Shown here in pieces: positions 30,758 through 40,750 of a DNA stretch of 64,000 bases. Where the stretch lies: NCBI GenBank assembly GCA_024867545.1, contig JANFNE010000008.1:434001-498000 (forward strand), in the 5' to 3' direction. The stretch is from Phytopythium helicoides (taxonomy: Eukaryota > Oomycota > Peronosporomycetes > Pythiales > Pythiaceae). The position numbers and the translations under genes were made by a program. The notes beneath the pieces were generated by a model. It ran no database searches. It was given only the letters and a program-made list of their open reading frames with translations, and was not told the DNA's origin. Position 1 is the stretch's first letter; every line of letters begins with the position of its first letter.

Positions 30758-32266
30758 ATGGCTGGTGCGTCGCAAGCACACACCGACGAGGTCTACTCGG
30801 AGATCACAACCCCAACCAACCAAGACGCCACCGGCAACACCTTCGATGAAGCCAACAAGGAAGCCGCCCGCAAAATCAAACCCAGACCCATCGTGTACAC
30901 CAGCATCCTCATCGCGCTGCTACAGCCCTTCCAGAGCGGATGGTCCACCTCGCAGCTCAACCTCTCGCAGTTCAGCGACACCGACCAGTGCAATGCGCGA
31001 CCGCTGGCGCCAGACACCTGCCTCATGTTCCCGGGACATTCCAAGCTCGAATGGACATTCGCCGTCAACGCATGGATCTTCGGCGGCATGATCGGTAGCC
31101 TGTTGTGTGGACACTTCAGCGACCTGCTGGGTCGCCGCAAGCTGCTCTTCTACAATTGCTTCTTCATCATCGTCGGTGCTGCCATCCAGACTTCCGTCTC
31201 GAACGTCTGGGCCTTCGCCTTCGGTCGTATGGTCGCCGGTATCGCCTCAGGCGCCGCCACAGGCACTCTCGGAGCCTACGTCAACGAGCTGTCGCCGCCG
31301 CACATGCGCAACATCCTGGGTCTTGGTCTGCAGATCTCGGTCACAATCGGCATCCTGTTCCCAGCTATCACCTTCTTCTTCGCCAATACGAGCAGTGGCT
31401 GGCGCTACCTCGCGGGTTTCCCCATTGTGCTCGCCGCAATCTTCCTCGTTCTCGCACCCGCCTTCACGGTCGAGAGTCCCGCGTGGCTGCTCATGAAGAA
31501 CCGCCGAGAGGAGGCCAAGCAGGTCATCGCGCGCCTCTATGGTGAGGAGAACGTCTACACGGTGCTCTCGTGGCTCGAGACCAACGACAAGCCCGCACAA
31601 GCCGAGCTCGGCAACGCCATTGACGACGCTGGCGAACAAGAGTCGCTCTTCTCCCCCAAGTACCGTCTGCAACTTGCTGCCGCCGTGCTGCTTTCGTGCT
31701 CGCAGCAGCTGTCCGGTATCAACGCCGTCTTCTACTACTCGGGAGATATCTTCAAGGACGCCGGTATCTCTGACCCGCGTGTCGGCACGCTCATCATCGA
31801 CTTTATCAACATCTGGCCTGCCTTCTTCACGGGAATGCTCGCCGTGCGCTTCGGCAACCGCAACATGATCCTATGGGGTCTCGCAGGCATGTTCGTCATG
31901 TCCGTGCTCATGACCGTCGCCAACCTCGTCGACGTGTCTGCGCTCTCCATCGTCTTCACGGCGCTCTACGTCATCGCGTTCGGCGTCACGCTCGGTCCGC
32001 TCGTCTTTGTCATCACGGCCGACCTGTTCCCAGACTCGGTGCGCGCCACGGCCACATCCATCGGCATTGGTGCCAACTGGCTCTGCAATCTCATCGTCGG
32101 TGTCGGATACCCGTACGTGGCGGATGCCTTAGACGACTGGAGCTACTCGCCGTTTGTGGTGCTGCTCGCCATCTTCTTCGTGCTGTCACTCAAGATGGTG
32201 CCGGAGACGTCTGGCAAGACAGCCGACGAGGTATTGGCCGAGTACGAGGAGCGTCGTCGCCGCTAG
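30758..32266 (+). CDS. Sugar porter (MFS hexose-transporter type), copy 3
   Basis: Intact, 502 residues from the ATG at 30758. Nearly identical to copy 2: same MAGASQAHTDEVYSEI start, GHFSDLLGRRKLLF, VESPAWLL, QQLSGINAVFYYSG and PETSGKT. Differences seen are conservative (e.g. GMFVMSVLMTV for GMFIMAVLMTV, LVFVITADLF for LVFVVTADLF). The CA-rich leader (30602-30757) is shared with copy 2 in inverted orientation, so the promoter-proximal DNA was duplicated with the gene. Plasma-membrane sugar uptake is the family role; substrate unproven. Confidence 0.9.
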   Translation: MAGASQAHTDEVYSEITTPTNQDATGNTFDEANKEAARKIKPRPIVYTSILIALLQPFQSGWSTSQLNLSQFSDTDQCNARPLAPDTCLMFPGHSKLEWTFAVNAWIFGGMIGSLLCGHFSDLLGRRKLLFYNCFFIIVGAAIQTSVSNVWAFAFGRMVAGIASGAATGTLGAYVNELSPPHMRNILGLGLQISVTIGILFPAITFFFANTSSGWRYLAGFPIVLAAIFLVLAPAFTVESPAWLLMKNRREEAKQVIARLYGEENVYTVLSWLETNDKPAQAELGNAIDDAGEQESLFSPKYRLQLAAAVLLSCSQQLSGINAVFYYSGDIFKDAGISDPRVGTLIIDFINIWPAFFTGMLAVRFGNRNMILWGLAGMFVMSVLMTVANLVDVSALSIVFTALYVIAFGVTLGPLVFVITADLFPDSVRATATSIGIGANWLCNLIVGVGYPYVADALDDWSYSPFVVLLAIFFVLSLKMVPETSGKTADEVLAEYEERRRR

Positions 32267-32459
32267 GTCGAGTGGTCGATTGAATGATTCCTGCTATGAT
32301 GTGTGGCGTCGTTCGTACGACAGTGCTGTAGCATCACACACACAAAAAAAATATTCGTGTTTGTCGCCGTTTACTACCGTCAGCCTAACAAAAAAGAAAG
32401 AAACAACATTTATTGCCACATTGTGCTGTTATGATTACCTTGTATCGTCTACCACGACT

Positions 32460-33048
32460 TGAGAACTCATCCACCACGTTCAATTTTCAAGTTCTGCTGA
32501 GGCTTATACAGTCGATTTATATGACCAGTTTCGTTGTGGCCAGGTGAGGCTGGAAATGCTCTCGCTCATCACCACCATATTGTTTCCTTCGTCCAGATTT
32601 CGTATTCAAGAGCTCGTATTGGTCGTTTTCCTTGCATGGGCCGTCGCAAGGACAGTCATGTGCGAGCCCAGTTCAATAATGTCGATCTCGCCGCCTCTGG
32701 TGTGTTTCCATGTTACTTGCATGTAGCCTCCATATTTCCAATGGACAAGTCTGCAGTCGATGTAAATCCAACAACTTCAGGGCAGTTGCTGTCGCAACGC
32801 TGCGTTTTCTTGCTATGTATTGCATGCAACACAGTGCATGCAACGCTGTAATTCGCCGCTGCATCTCCAACTTGATGTACCTTCTTGCTTGAAACCTTCA
32901 ACTTGAATCGGACGTCGCCTTTCCTAAGCTCTGCTTTACTTGACGTGCCGCCTTTCGAGCTCAAGAAGAGCGAGAAGCTGTCCGTTGTTGGATACGGTTT
33001 TTCGATCCAAGTCGGGTCAAAAATGGTGCTGACCAAGATTGGCGGGTA
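32460..33048 (+). pseudogene. Truncated coiled-coil/C1q-like remnant in right arm
   Basis: Only the last part of the family (FELKKSEKLSVVGYGFSIQ then a stop at 33048) remains at about 32955-33048, fused directly to the relic that in the left arm lies 1.83 kb away. The coiled coil and N-terminal exons are missing. Confidence 0.55.
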
Positions 33049-33144
33049 GTCGGGACCTCTGTCTCGCTTCATGTTGTAGTCCACTGTTAGTGGTAGCGTG
33101 TGCTTGAACTCGAGAGGATACACTCGGTTGCATTTACATGGAGT

Positions 33145-34265
33145 TTACCACGCATCTTCTACTAGCACTCGGAACTGCTCCTTCTGCGCCTCGGCATCGT
33201 CGTCGAATGGAGACTTCAGGAAGGCGACCACGATCCGGAACGCGTCGTCTGGTAGATCGATGAGCATAGTCACCAGCATCGACGTCGCATTCCGGCTTCT
33301 TGAAGTTGGCTGTGTCCGTACGCGCTCGTGCCGAACGAGAAACACCAGCCGGATGCTTTTCCACACGACATCCTTCTTGTGCGCCGCCACCACTCTGAGA
33401 ATCCCAGGCGGGAAGGCGGCCGGTGCCACCGGCGCCAAGCTGCGACGACTTGCCTTCCGAGTCGGCTGCCGTGTCGTTCTCAGCCTGTGCACCGTGAGCC
33501 ACGTCGCGCGGCCAACTCGGTCAGGGTTCAAGGCGTGCAGCCTCGCCACGAGTCTGCTCATCCCGTTCTCCACGGCCGCCGCGACGCAGCTCGTCAACGT
33601 CGCGCCGGTCGCTCGCGTCTGGTCCACCTGGCTCCACTGACCGTGCGCGGCCGCGCTCTCCACCCCCGCTCTGTCCTGCACCACTGCTCGCTCAACCCGC
33701 CGAGCTCGCAGCAGCTCCAGCGCGCTCTGCTCGCTCTTGGACTCGACTGCGAGCCGCAGCAGCTCCATCGGCGGGTCTCGGCTCTCCTCCTCCGCCAGAA
33801 TCTTGTCGAGCGCGAAGGCCGCGAGTCCCCCGTGGCCGTTGGCGCACGCGAGCATGAGCGCCGTCCTCCCGTCCGCGTCCGCGTCTCCCCAGTCCATGGC
33901 CCGCGTGGCCGCCAGGCAGCGCAGCACCAGCGGGTGGCCGCCCTGCGCGCTCGCGACCATGAGCGCGTGGCGCTTGCGCTCGTCCTTGGCCCGCAGACTC
34001 GCGCCCTTGGCCGCCAGCATGTCCACGAGCGCCACGGCGCGCTCGGCCCGCCGTCTGCCCGCGTCCGCCGTCGCGAGCGCCACCGCCTGACATGATAGGC
34101 GTCGCCCCGAGGCTCCCCAGGCGCCGAATCGCGCGCGCGAACCACCGACGGGAAGCGGAACGCCAGCTCGCGCGCGCTCGACACGTCGCCGGCCCGAAGC
34201 GCGGCGTGGAAGCGCGCGGAGAGCGCGGCAGACGATGGATCTGCCCGGCCCCTGCATGACGACAT
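33145..34265 (-). CDS. Ankyrin protein with F-box-like C-terminus (family copy 4), one apparent frameshift
   Basis: The ATG at 34265 starts MSSCRGRADPSSAALSARF in one frame; near 34095 the reading moves by one base into the frame that runs to 33145. Ankyrin blocks: ERAVALVDMLAAKGASLRAK, KRHALMVASAQGGHPLVL and GRTALMLACANGHGGLAAFA. The C-terminus holds a basic SRRSLAPVAP stretch and DLPDDAFRIVVAFLKSPF, the same F-box-like motif position as in copies 1-3, but no Cys4 cluster (ends EDAW). Its C-terminal third is duplicated at 24823-25226. Without the one-base shift it would be about 373 residues. Confidence 0.7.
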
Positions 34266-34325
34266 GCTCCGGGTGTTTCAGTACTGAAGGCGCTTTTGAA
34301 AGGAGCGGACGCGAATCAAATCTGC

Positions 34326-35196
34326 TCAGGCTTTCATTGCAATAGTGGGCGTTGACTTACCAGGACTCTCGTCCTCCATGAACGACATGTAGTACGACGC
34401 CAATCCGAGACGTTGACGTGATGCTCGATCACTTTTTGGGCTACTTGGTGCTCGAGACTGCACCAACAGGCAAGGCGCCTTGCATGCCAGCAAGATTCCG
34501 CTGCCGACAAGCTTGGCCACTCGGATACTCAAATACCCGAGCTGGAGGATGAGGTTCTTGGCGGTTGATTGCTTGGCGGCATCGAGCTCTTGACGCAGAG
34601 TTTTGATCTCTTGCTGCAAGTCGCGGACCTGCGCCTTCAGGACGTCCGTCTCGCTCACTTCGACCGGAGTCAGCGTCAACCTGTACTTGGTATGCCACGA
34701 CACCTCCAAAGAGATAAAAGCAAGCTCAAGCACAAGTTGAAGAGCCTTGGAGCGCCATATCGGAAGGATTTGGACAGCGGCAGATTTCTGACACCACGAC
34801 AAGCGCTGACTTGGCAGCAAATTCTCCCTTGGTGACAGGCAGTACTTGTAATCAGCCACCCAAGCCGCAAATGCCCAGAAATCCATTCCTCTTACCTTCA
34901 GGTACTTCAGCACAACGTCATTGGGAATCTTCACGTCATACTCAGCAAACTGGTCCACTCGAGTGAGATCGCTTTCCCTAGACGAAAGATGGCTCAGGCT
35001 TGTGAGAACGTACATGCGTTAGCGTGATAGGAGGGCTCGAATTCTACCACTGATGCTTCGTTTCCCGATTCTCAAGCCAAAGGTGCGAGCCCAAGATCCT
35101 GAAGTTGTACGAGGCGCCAGTATCACGTGACGCAAAAATCCCAGTCACCGACTGCTTTTCTGTATCTGCCATATTGGTCGGTTGCTTGATCGGCAT
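34326..35196 (-). CDS. Coiled-coil family protein related to the C1q-like family, C-terminus diverged
   Basis: Exon 1 (35196-35048) reads MPIKQPTNMADTEKQSV to LWLENRETKHQW. Exon 2 (34977-34896) joins in frame (ESDLTRVDQFAEYDVKIPND). The third exon, whose acceptor I could not fix, holds KYRLTLTPVEVSETDVLKAQ running into a strong coiled coil (LQQEIKTLRQELDAAKQ). The order matches the family gene at 25326-26297, including intron position after the Trp codon, but the C1q-like end is not recognisable, so this copy may be decayed or have a different tail. Confidence 0.5.
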
Positions 35197-35356
35197 CTGC
35201 GAAGAAAAGATAATAAGCAAAAAAAAAAACCCAATGGAAACGCAAACACTCAGAGTAAAGGGATCCGATGGAACGAGGAAAGCGACTAGAAATGGCTGCT
35301 ACTTCTTGCCTACTCAGATCCCTTTATTGTTTGCCTCCCAATTAGAAATTGATTGC

Positions 35357-37023
35357 CTACGCAACGCTACTATCATAGGTAGACGTAACTCTCAAGCGGT
35401 TGCGCGACCGGCAGGGAAGGAATCGGCCCGTGATCGATCTCCATTTCGGCACCCCAATCACTCGATCGCCAGACTTGAGGTCTTGAATCAAAGTGTAGCA
35501 CCGCGGATGCCCCTCAACCATAAAGTTCTTGCGGAACAAGTCGCTGTAGTCCTCAACTCCGCCCAAGCATTCGTACTTGTGCTGACACATGATGAGTTCC
35601 ATCTGCTCATTTGCAGCGTCTTCGGTATACCCAACGATTTTGGCGGCTTCAAAGATAGCGATCGTCCAGTGGTGCATCACAACATCAGATGCAGTTGATC
35701 CTAGAATCTTTGGACATGGCGCATTGTCTGTATAGTCACGATAGCCTTGTTGTTCAGCAGTATCCATCAACGCCGACGACACGTCATCAGCAGAGGCAAT
35801 TGTGTTTGAGGATTTGCAGTTAGTGTACATGTTGGCTAGTCCTCCGCTGAAAGCGTACGAATAGCTGTAGTTGCCGAGGTCCTTGGTGTCGATGTACTCA
35901 GCATAAGTTCCTGGCATATCTTTGAAGAAAGGGTACAGAGCGTTTTGCGGATTCGTTCGAACGAGAGTCCACGACGTGTTGAAAGCGCGCGTTCGCATGA
36001 CAATCGGGTCGGTGGATTGGAACGTGCCCTTGTTCCGACGAGGGAAGTTGGACCAGAATCGCGAATCGCTTGACTTTTGCGTTGCGGAAAGAGTTGCTGT
36101 AGCGTTTCCTAGCTGACATTTGAGGTAGATGACTTGGAGAGCATCCACAAATGCGTGGTGGGAATAAAACACTGGGTCGATTGGCGACTGGAAGTAGCTC
36201 ATGATGCCTCCGATCGCACTGTGCACCGTGTCTTTGGATCAAACGCAATGAAATATGAGCTCACTGCAGCACACTCAAACAACTACTCACAAGCTTACTT
36301 ACTGTGCACGCCAGTTTCTATAGCATTCGAAGCAGACTTCCAGTCGTTATAGGTGAACACTTGTTTGTATACTGATGCGAATAATGCCTCTGACGGATAA
36401 TAGTAGGTGGGCCTGTTTCGCAAGAAGCACTGTGCGCAAGCTGTGTTGTTCCCGCAAAACGACCCCGCAGGAGACGCGGCTGCGCAAACCTGACTTGAGC
36501 TAGAAGCTATCGTGACATTGTAAATGAGGACATTTTTTCTAGTCCCAGAAACTGATCCCGCGAGGTCGTTGAGGATGGTCGAGCAATTTTGCATTGTTGT
36601 GCATTTACTAGCTGCTTGTTTAGCGGTATTTGTAAGATGATCCCATACTGGAAGCGTGATACATGCGAATGAGGTGTTCAGGCTTCGTAGCATATTCTCG
36701 TAGCCAAGCAAAAACATTCGGTGCCAGTAGATGAACACCCCAGTTTTGTGTGCCTCCATCTCAGACATGTATTCGACGTGCAGCTCGACAAATTTCTGGT
36801 GGTAGCCTCGCTTCATTGCATCCGACAGAGCTGCTATGTACAGAGCCTTCTCGGTAGCGTTGTAAGCATCCCATGATTTACGGCGGCGTATATCGGTGCA
36901 GCCAGTGCCTGCTGGATTAGAGAGCGCAATCCCAGTTGCGTTTTGCGCGTCCGCCGAGTCGATGAAGAAGGCAACCAAAAGTAGTCCGAGCCCAACGAGC
37001 AAAACTGAAGCTCCTCGCCGCAT
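35357..37023 (-). CDS. Secreted tyrosinase (copy 1, intact)
   Basis: Two exons (37023-36303, 36231-35357) join to 531 residues. A signal peptide (VLLVGLGLLLVAFFIDSADA) is followed by the tyrosinase core. CuA ligands: His in FVELHVEY, then H-x8-H in EAHKTGVFIYWHRMF. CuB ligands: H-x3-H in the splice-spanning VHNTVHSAIGG and His in FYSHHAFVDALQVIY. Tyrosinases hydroxylate monophenols and oxidise o-diphenols to quinones. Several N-glycosylation sites and Cys pairs support secretion. It sits head to tail with a second copy. Its role (wall cross-linking, melanin or attack on host phenolics) is not decided by the sequence. Confidence 0.9.
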
Positions 37024-37306
37024 CTTCGGTCCGAGTTAGGCTGCGGATTCAAGGCTAGGACAAAAATCAGCAGTGTGTTGCGCTGCTGGCGAGGACCGTT
37101 CACAAGTGACGCTTCCGCGAGTCGCACTTCAGAACGACACGAGCGCAACAAAACTCGTGAAAGGTCAACGGCCAACTGCCGTCGCGGCTGCTCGCATGAA
37201 GATTTCGCTTGCCAAGAGACACAGCACCGCGTTCGGCTTTCAGAGTTTCTGCGGAGCCAACATGAAAGAGCGAGATCACATACAGAGAATGGTAAAGTTT
37301 TGCTAT

Positions 37307-39045
37307 TTACTCTACGCAGGAACGGACAAACATGCGCTTTCGAATAGGGCACGGCAGGAACCGACTCGTGATGGATCGCCATTTGGGAACGCCAATTACT
37401 CGATCGCCAGACTTGAGGTCCTCGATCAGCGTGAAGCACCGCGGGTGCCCTTCGGCCATAAAGTTCGCGCGAAACAAGTCGGTGTAGTCGTCTGTTCCCC
37501 CGAGGCACTCTTCCTTGTGCTGGCACATGATGAGTTCCATCTGATCTTTGGCAGCGTCTTCCGTGTATCCAACAATCTTGGCAGCCTCGTAGATGGCGAT
37601 CGTCCAGTACTGCATCGTGACGTCCGAAATGGTGGGTGGCAAGATTTTGGGGGAAGGTCCGTCCTGGTCGTCCTCGACCGTTGCCATTCCCGTCACCAAA
37701 GCTGGAAGTCTGTTGGCCAGATGGCTGGTCGTCACTGCTCAGCAATGAGGTGTACGCGATGGAGTCTGTTGCTTGAATGGTGTTTGAGTTTTTGCAGTTG
37801 GTGTACATGTTGGCGAGCGACCCGCTGATCGCATAAGAGTAGCTGTACACGCCCAGATCCTTAGCATCAACGTACTCTCCGAAAGTGCTTGGAGATCTTT
37901 GAAGAATGGGTAGAGTATGTTGTTGCTGTTCTGCACATGCACCCACGTGCTGTTGTCCGTAGCTCGAGTGCGCATTGTGATTTTGTCGCTGGCGTAGAAG
38001 TACCCCGTTGTTCGCCGAGGTCCATTGCTCCAGAATCTCGTGTCAGAGCTCTTTTGGTCGGATGTAAGGTAGACTTTCTCTGCGCCAAGCTGGCATTTGA
38101 GGTAGATGACCTGAAGCACGTCAATGAATGCGTGATGCGAGAAGAAGATGGGGTCGACTGGTGATTGGAGATATGCCATGGCACCGCCGAGCGTGCTGTG
38201 AACTGTGTCTGCACAATGACAACAGTTTGTCAGCAGGGGTTGGATAACGTCTACGGATCAGTACTACTACTTACTATGGACGCCTTTCTCGACTTGGTTG
38301 GTGAAGTCTGCCCAGGTGCTGTACGTGAACATTTGCTGGTAGACGGATGCGAACTGTGCCGAGGTCGGATACGTTTGCCCTAAACTGCCACGCACAACGC
38401 ACTTGCCGCATACTTTGCTCGTCAAACTGCCGCAGTAGTTGACCAGTGGGCCGTTCGAAATGCATCTCGAAGGCGCGGTTGAGCTTGTCGAGTACGGAAT
38501 AGTGAAGTTTAACGCAATCATGCTCGCCTTCGTGCCTGAAGAGTAGCCGCCCAAAGCAGTTAAGAGCGACGAGCAACCTTGAAGCGACGAACACTTCTTG
38601 GCAGCGTAACTGGCAGCCAGCGAGAGGTGATCCCACACGGGTAGCGTAACGCAGGCATACGACGGATTGAGGCTCCGAAGCATGTTTTCGTAGCCAAGCA
38701 GGAACATGCGATGCCAGTAAATGAAGACGGTTGTGCTGTGAGCCTCCCTCTCCGACCAGTACTCGGTATGCAGCTCAACAAACTTGACGTGGTATCCGCT
38801 CTTGATGGCATCGGTGATTGCAGCAATGTACAAAGCCTTCTCGGTGGAATTGTAGGCGTCCCAGACTTTCGAAGTCGCGTGTCGGAGCAGTTGGCTCCCG
38901 CTGGAATGTAAGTGGAAGTAGTGGTGCTGGCGGTCGTAGTATCTGACTGGGCGCTCACTATGTTTGTGAGAAATGCTGGCAGTAGCAGCAGCAGCATCGA
39001 CCTCAATATCAGAGCTCGATGTCCATTCTTGCCTCTTGGCGCCAT
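37307..39045 (-). pseudogene. Secreted tyrosinase (copy 2), three apparent frameshifts
   Basis: Starts at the ATG at 39045 with a signal peptide (SMLLLLLPAFLTNIVSA) and a short Thr-rich linker absent from copy 1. The core is conserved: AHSTTVFIYWHRMF (CuA H-x8-H), VHSTLGG region and FFSHHAFIDVLQVIY (CuB). One intron lies near 38200-38275, at the same position as in copy 1. The frame changes near 38870 (one base missing before WDAYNSTEKAL), near 37895 (after YPFFKDL) and near 37735. All metal ligands remain, so this is either a very young pseudogene or a functional gene with assembly indels. Confidence 0.8.
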
Positions 39046-39429
39046 GATTGTTAGTGTCGCTTGTGCTGCTGAGCGATCGAGCTCTGAGGCGGGAACTTTG
39101 AGAATGGCATCGATCGAGTGCTACCGGGCAGCAATGACCAGCAACCAAGAAGATCAATGACACGCCAGAGCCGTGAAGAGGCGCTGGGGATCTTTGGCAA
39201 AGATCGCCATACACAGTCGCCATGGAGCAAGGAATAGAGTTGCAGCGACGTTTCAAACTAAAAGATCCTGCGTCTGGCGACTCACAACGCCCACAACAAA
39301 CCAAGACGCAGACAGCAGAACGGAGAGACTGCATTCAACCTCAGCTACTGTCAATTTCCTCCTGCCTCAGCACTCGCTAAAGCTCAGCTCAGCGGTAGTG
39401 GCCAGTCACATGTCCGCTCATCCAAGGCC
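39046..39429. other. Intergenic; nothing recognised
   Basis: 384 bp between the tyrosinase 2 start and the 3' end of TECR; presumably contains the tyrosinase 2 promoter. Confidence 0.45.
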
Positions 39430-40405
39430 TTAGATGGCGAAGGGGACGATGGCCTTGCGGCGCAGCTTCTTGTAGGCGTCGCCGTAGCTCTTGACGTACC
39501 CGCGGTGCTTCTTGATGGCCCACTCGGTCATCTGGATGAAGCCAGCGATCGTGAAGAGGTAGCTGAAGAAGATCTGCGTGAAGAGCGAGAAGCCGACCCA
39601 GCCGAGCACCTCGAACGTGTAGTTGGGGCACGACACGAGCGCAAAGAGCGGGCCCTTGGGGATCGGGCGCTCCTTGGAGCCCTCGGCAGGGACGCAGGTT
39701 GCGTAGCTGCACGTGCACGCACAAGTTGAGGAACTCACTGATGGCGAAGAGCGCGAGGCCGATCTGGATCTGCAGCTCCGAGGCGGGCGCCGTGTAGTCC
39801 GGGTGGCACAGCGGGTAGCCCACAACGATGGCGAAGGACCAGTAGTAGGTGCAGTTCTTGAAGAGGTTGAAGAGTGGCATGGTGGGTCGCGAGAAGCGGT
39901 GCACGAAGAAGGTCTCGAACTCGCGCTTGAAGAAGTGCACCGTCCAGCAGACGACGCCGAGCCAGGCCGTCTTGTCGAACGGCTTGGCCGCAGCGTCGGG
40001 TCCGTAGAGGAAGCTCGGGCGCGAGGCGTAGAAGAGCACGAAGAGCAGCGGGCCGAGATACTCGGCCACGAACACGGTGCGGTATCCGATCTGCGGGCCG
40101 AGGTCCTTGAACTGCAGCTGCGCGCCACTCTTGACGCCGTAGGCCGCCAGCGCCTTGCCGTCGTCCGCGAGCGACTGCGAGCCACCGCGCCGTTAGTCGC
40201 CAGCCGCACTCGCCACCCCCACCGCCAGAAGGCCACGTACGACGAGCGCGTCGCCGCTCTGGAACTTGAAGTTGAGCCGGTGGCGGGAGATGCGCGTGGC
40301 CTGCTCGAACGCGAGCTTGAGCTGCGCCACCGTGGCGCCGTCCGGCAGCTGCAGCGCGCCAAAGTCCCTGGGCTTCTTGCCCGCCTTGACCACCGTCACC
40401 TGCAT
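39430..40405 (-). CDS. TECR: Very-long-chain enoyl-CoA reductase (TECR/Tsc13), one apparent frameshift
   Basis: Last step of the ER fatty-acid elongation cycle (trans-2-enoyl-CoA to acyl-CoA). Exon 1 (40405-40241) encodes an N-terminal ubiquitin-like domain (MQVTVVKAGKKPRDFGALQL); exon 2 starts at 40174 (SLADDGKALAAYGVKSGAQL). Then come the steroid 5-alpha-reductase-type membrane domain (GPLLFVLFYASRP, HFFKREFETFFVHRFS) and its C-terminal signature (PKGPLFALVSCPNYTFEV). One extra base near 39705 shifts the frame between HVQLRNLRP and AEGSKERPIPKG; without it the gene has 302 residues, the usual length. The C-terminus ends RKAIVPFAI. Confidence 0.88.
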
Positions 40406-40750
40406 CGTGGGCTCGCGTGTCAAGTCGGGAACTGCCAGGGGGGAACGCCCCCCTCGTTGGCAGCCTGACGTGTGTCAGAGTCTGATTCTACGATTCGAAT
40501 CTGGCCAATCATGTCGCGTTATTGCGCTAACCACTGATTTGGATCAGGCGAAGAGCTACGTTTGCTGTCTTTTGACCAATCGGAAGGAGGAGGATCAGAT
40601 TACTCACGCGTTTTAGCCAATCACCAGACGCGACTACCGCGACGCAAGCGGTTGGCTCCGAGCGGCATGCGCCACGACCATTGGCGACGCATTGCGCCTT
40701 TGGCTGTGCTTGTAGGACTGGCATCAGCAGCAGCGAGCGAGCGAGCGAGC
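40406..40750. promoter_or_regulatory. Bidirectional promoter of TECR and RSL1D1-like gene, four CCAAT/ATTGG boxes
   Basis: 345 bp between divergent ATGs with CCAAT at about 40505, 40576 and 40617 and ATTGG at about 40680. Confidence 0.6.

Larger units (their letters stand above)
30602..33555. repeat. Right arm of the large inverted duplication
   Basis: Mirrors 24823-29582: sugar porter (+), relic, short C1q-like remnant and ankyrin C-terminus (-). It is shorter than the left arm by about 1.83 kb at the junction near 32955. Confidence 0.8.

Noticed and set aside
40440..40520. T-loop-like GATTCGAATC upstream of the RSL1D1-like gene, as in a tRNA
   Set aside because: No acceptor, D or anticodon stems can be paired around it; it overlaps the CCAAT promoter region.
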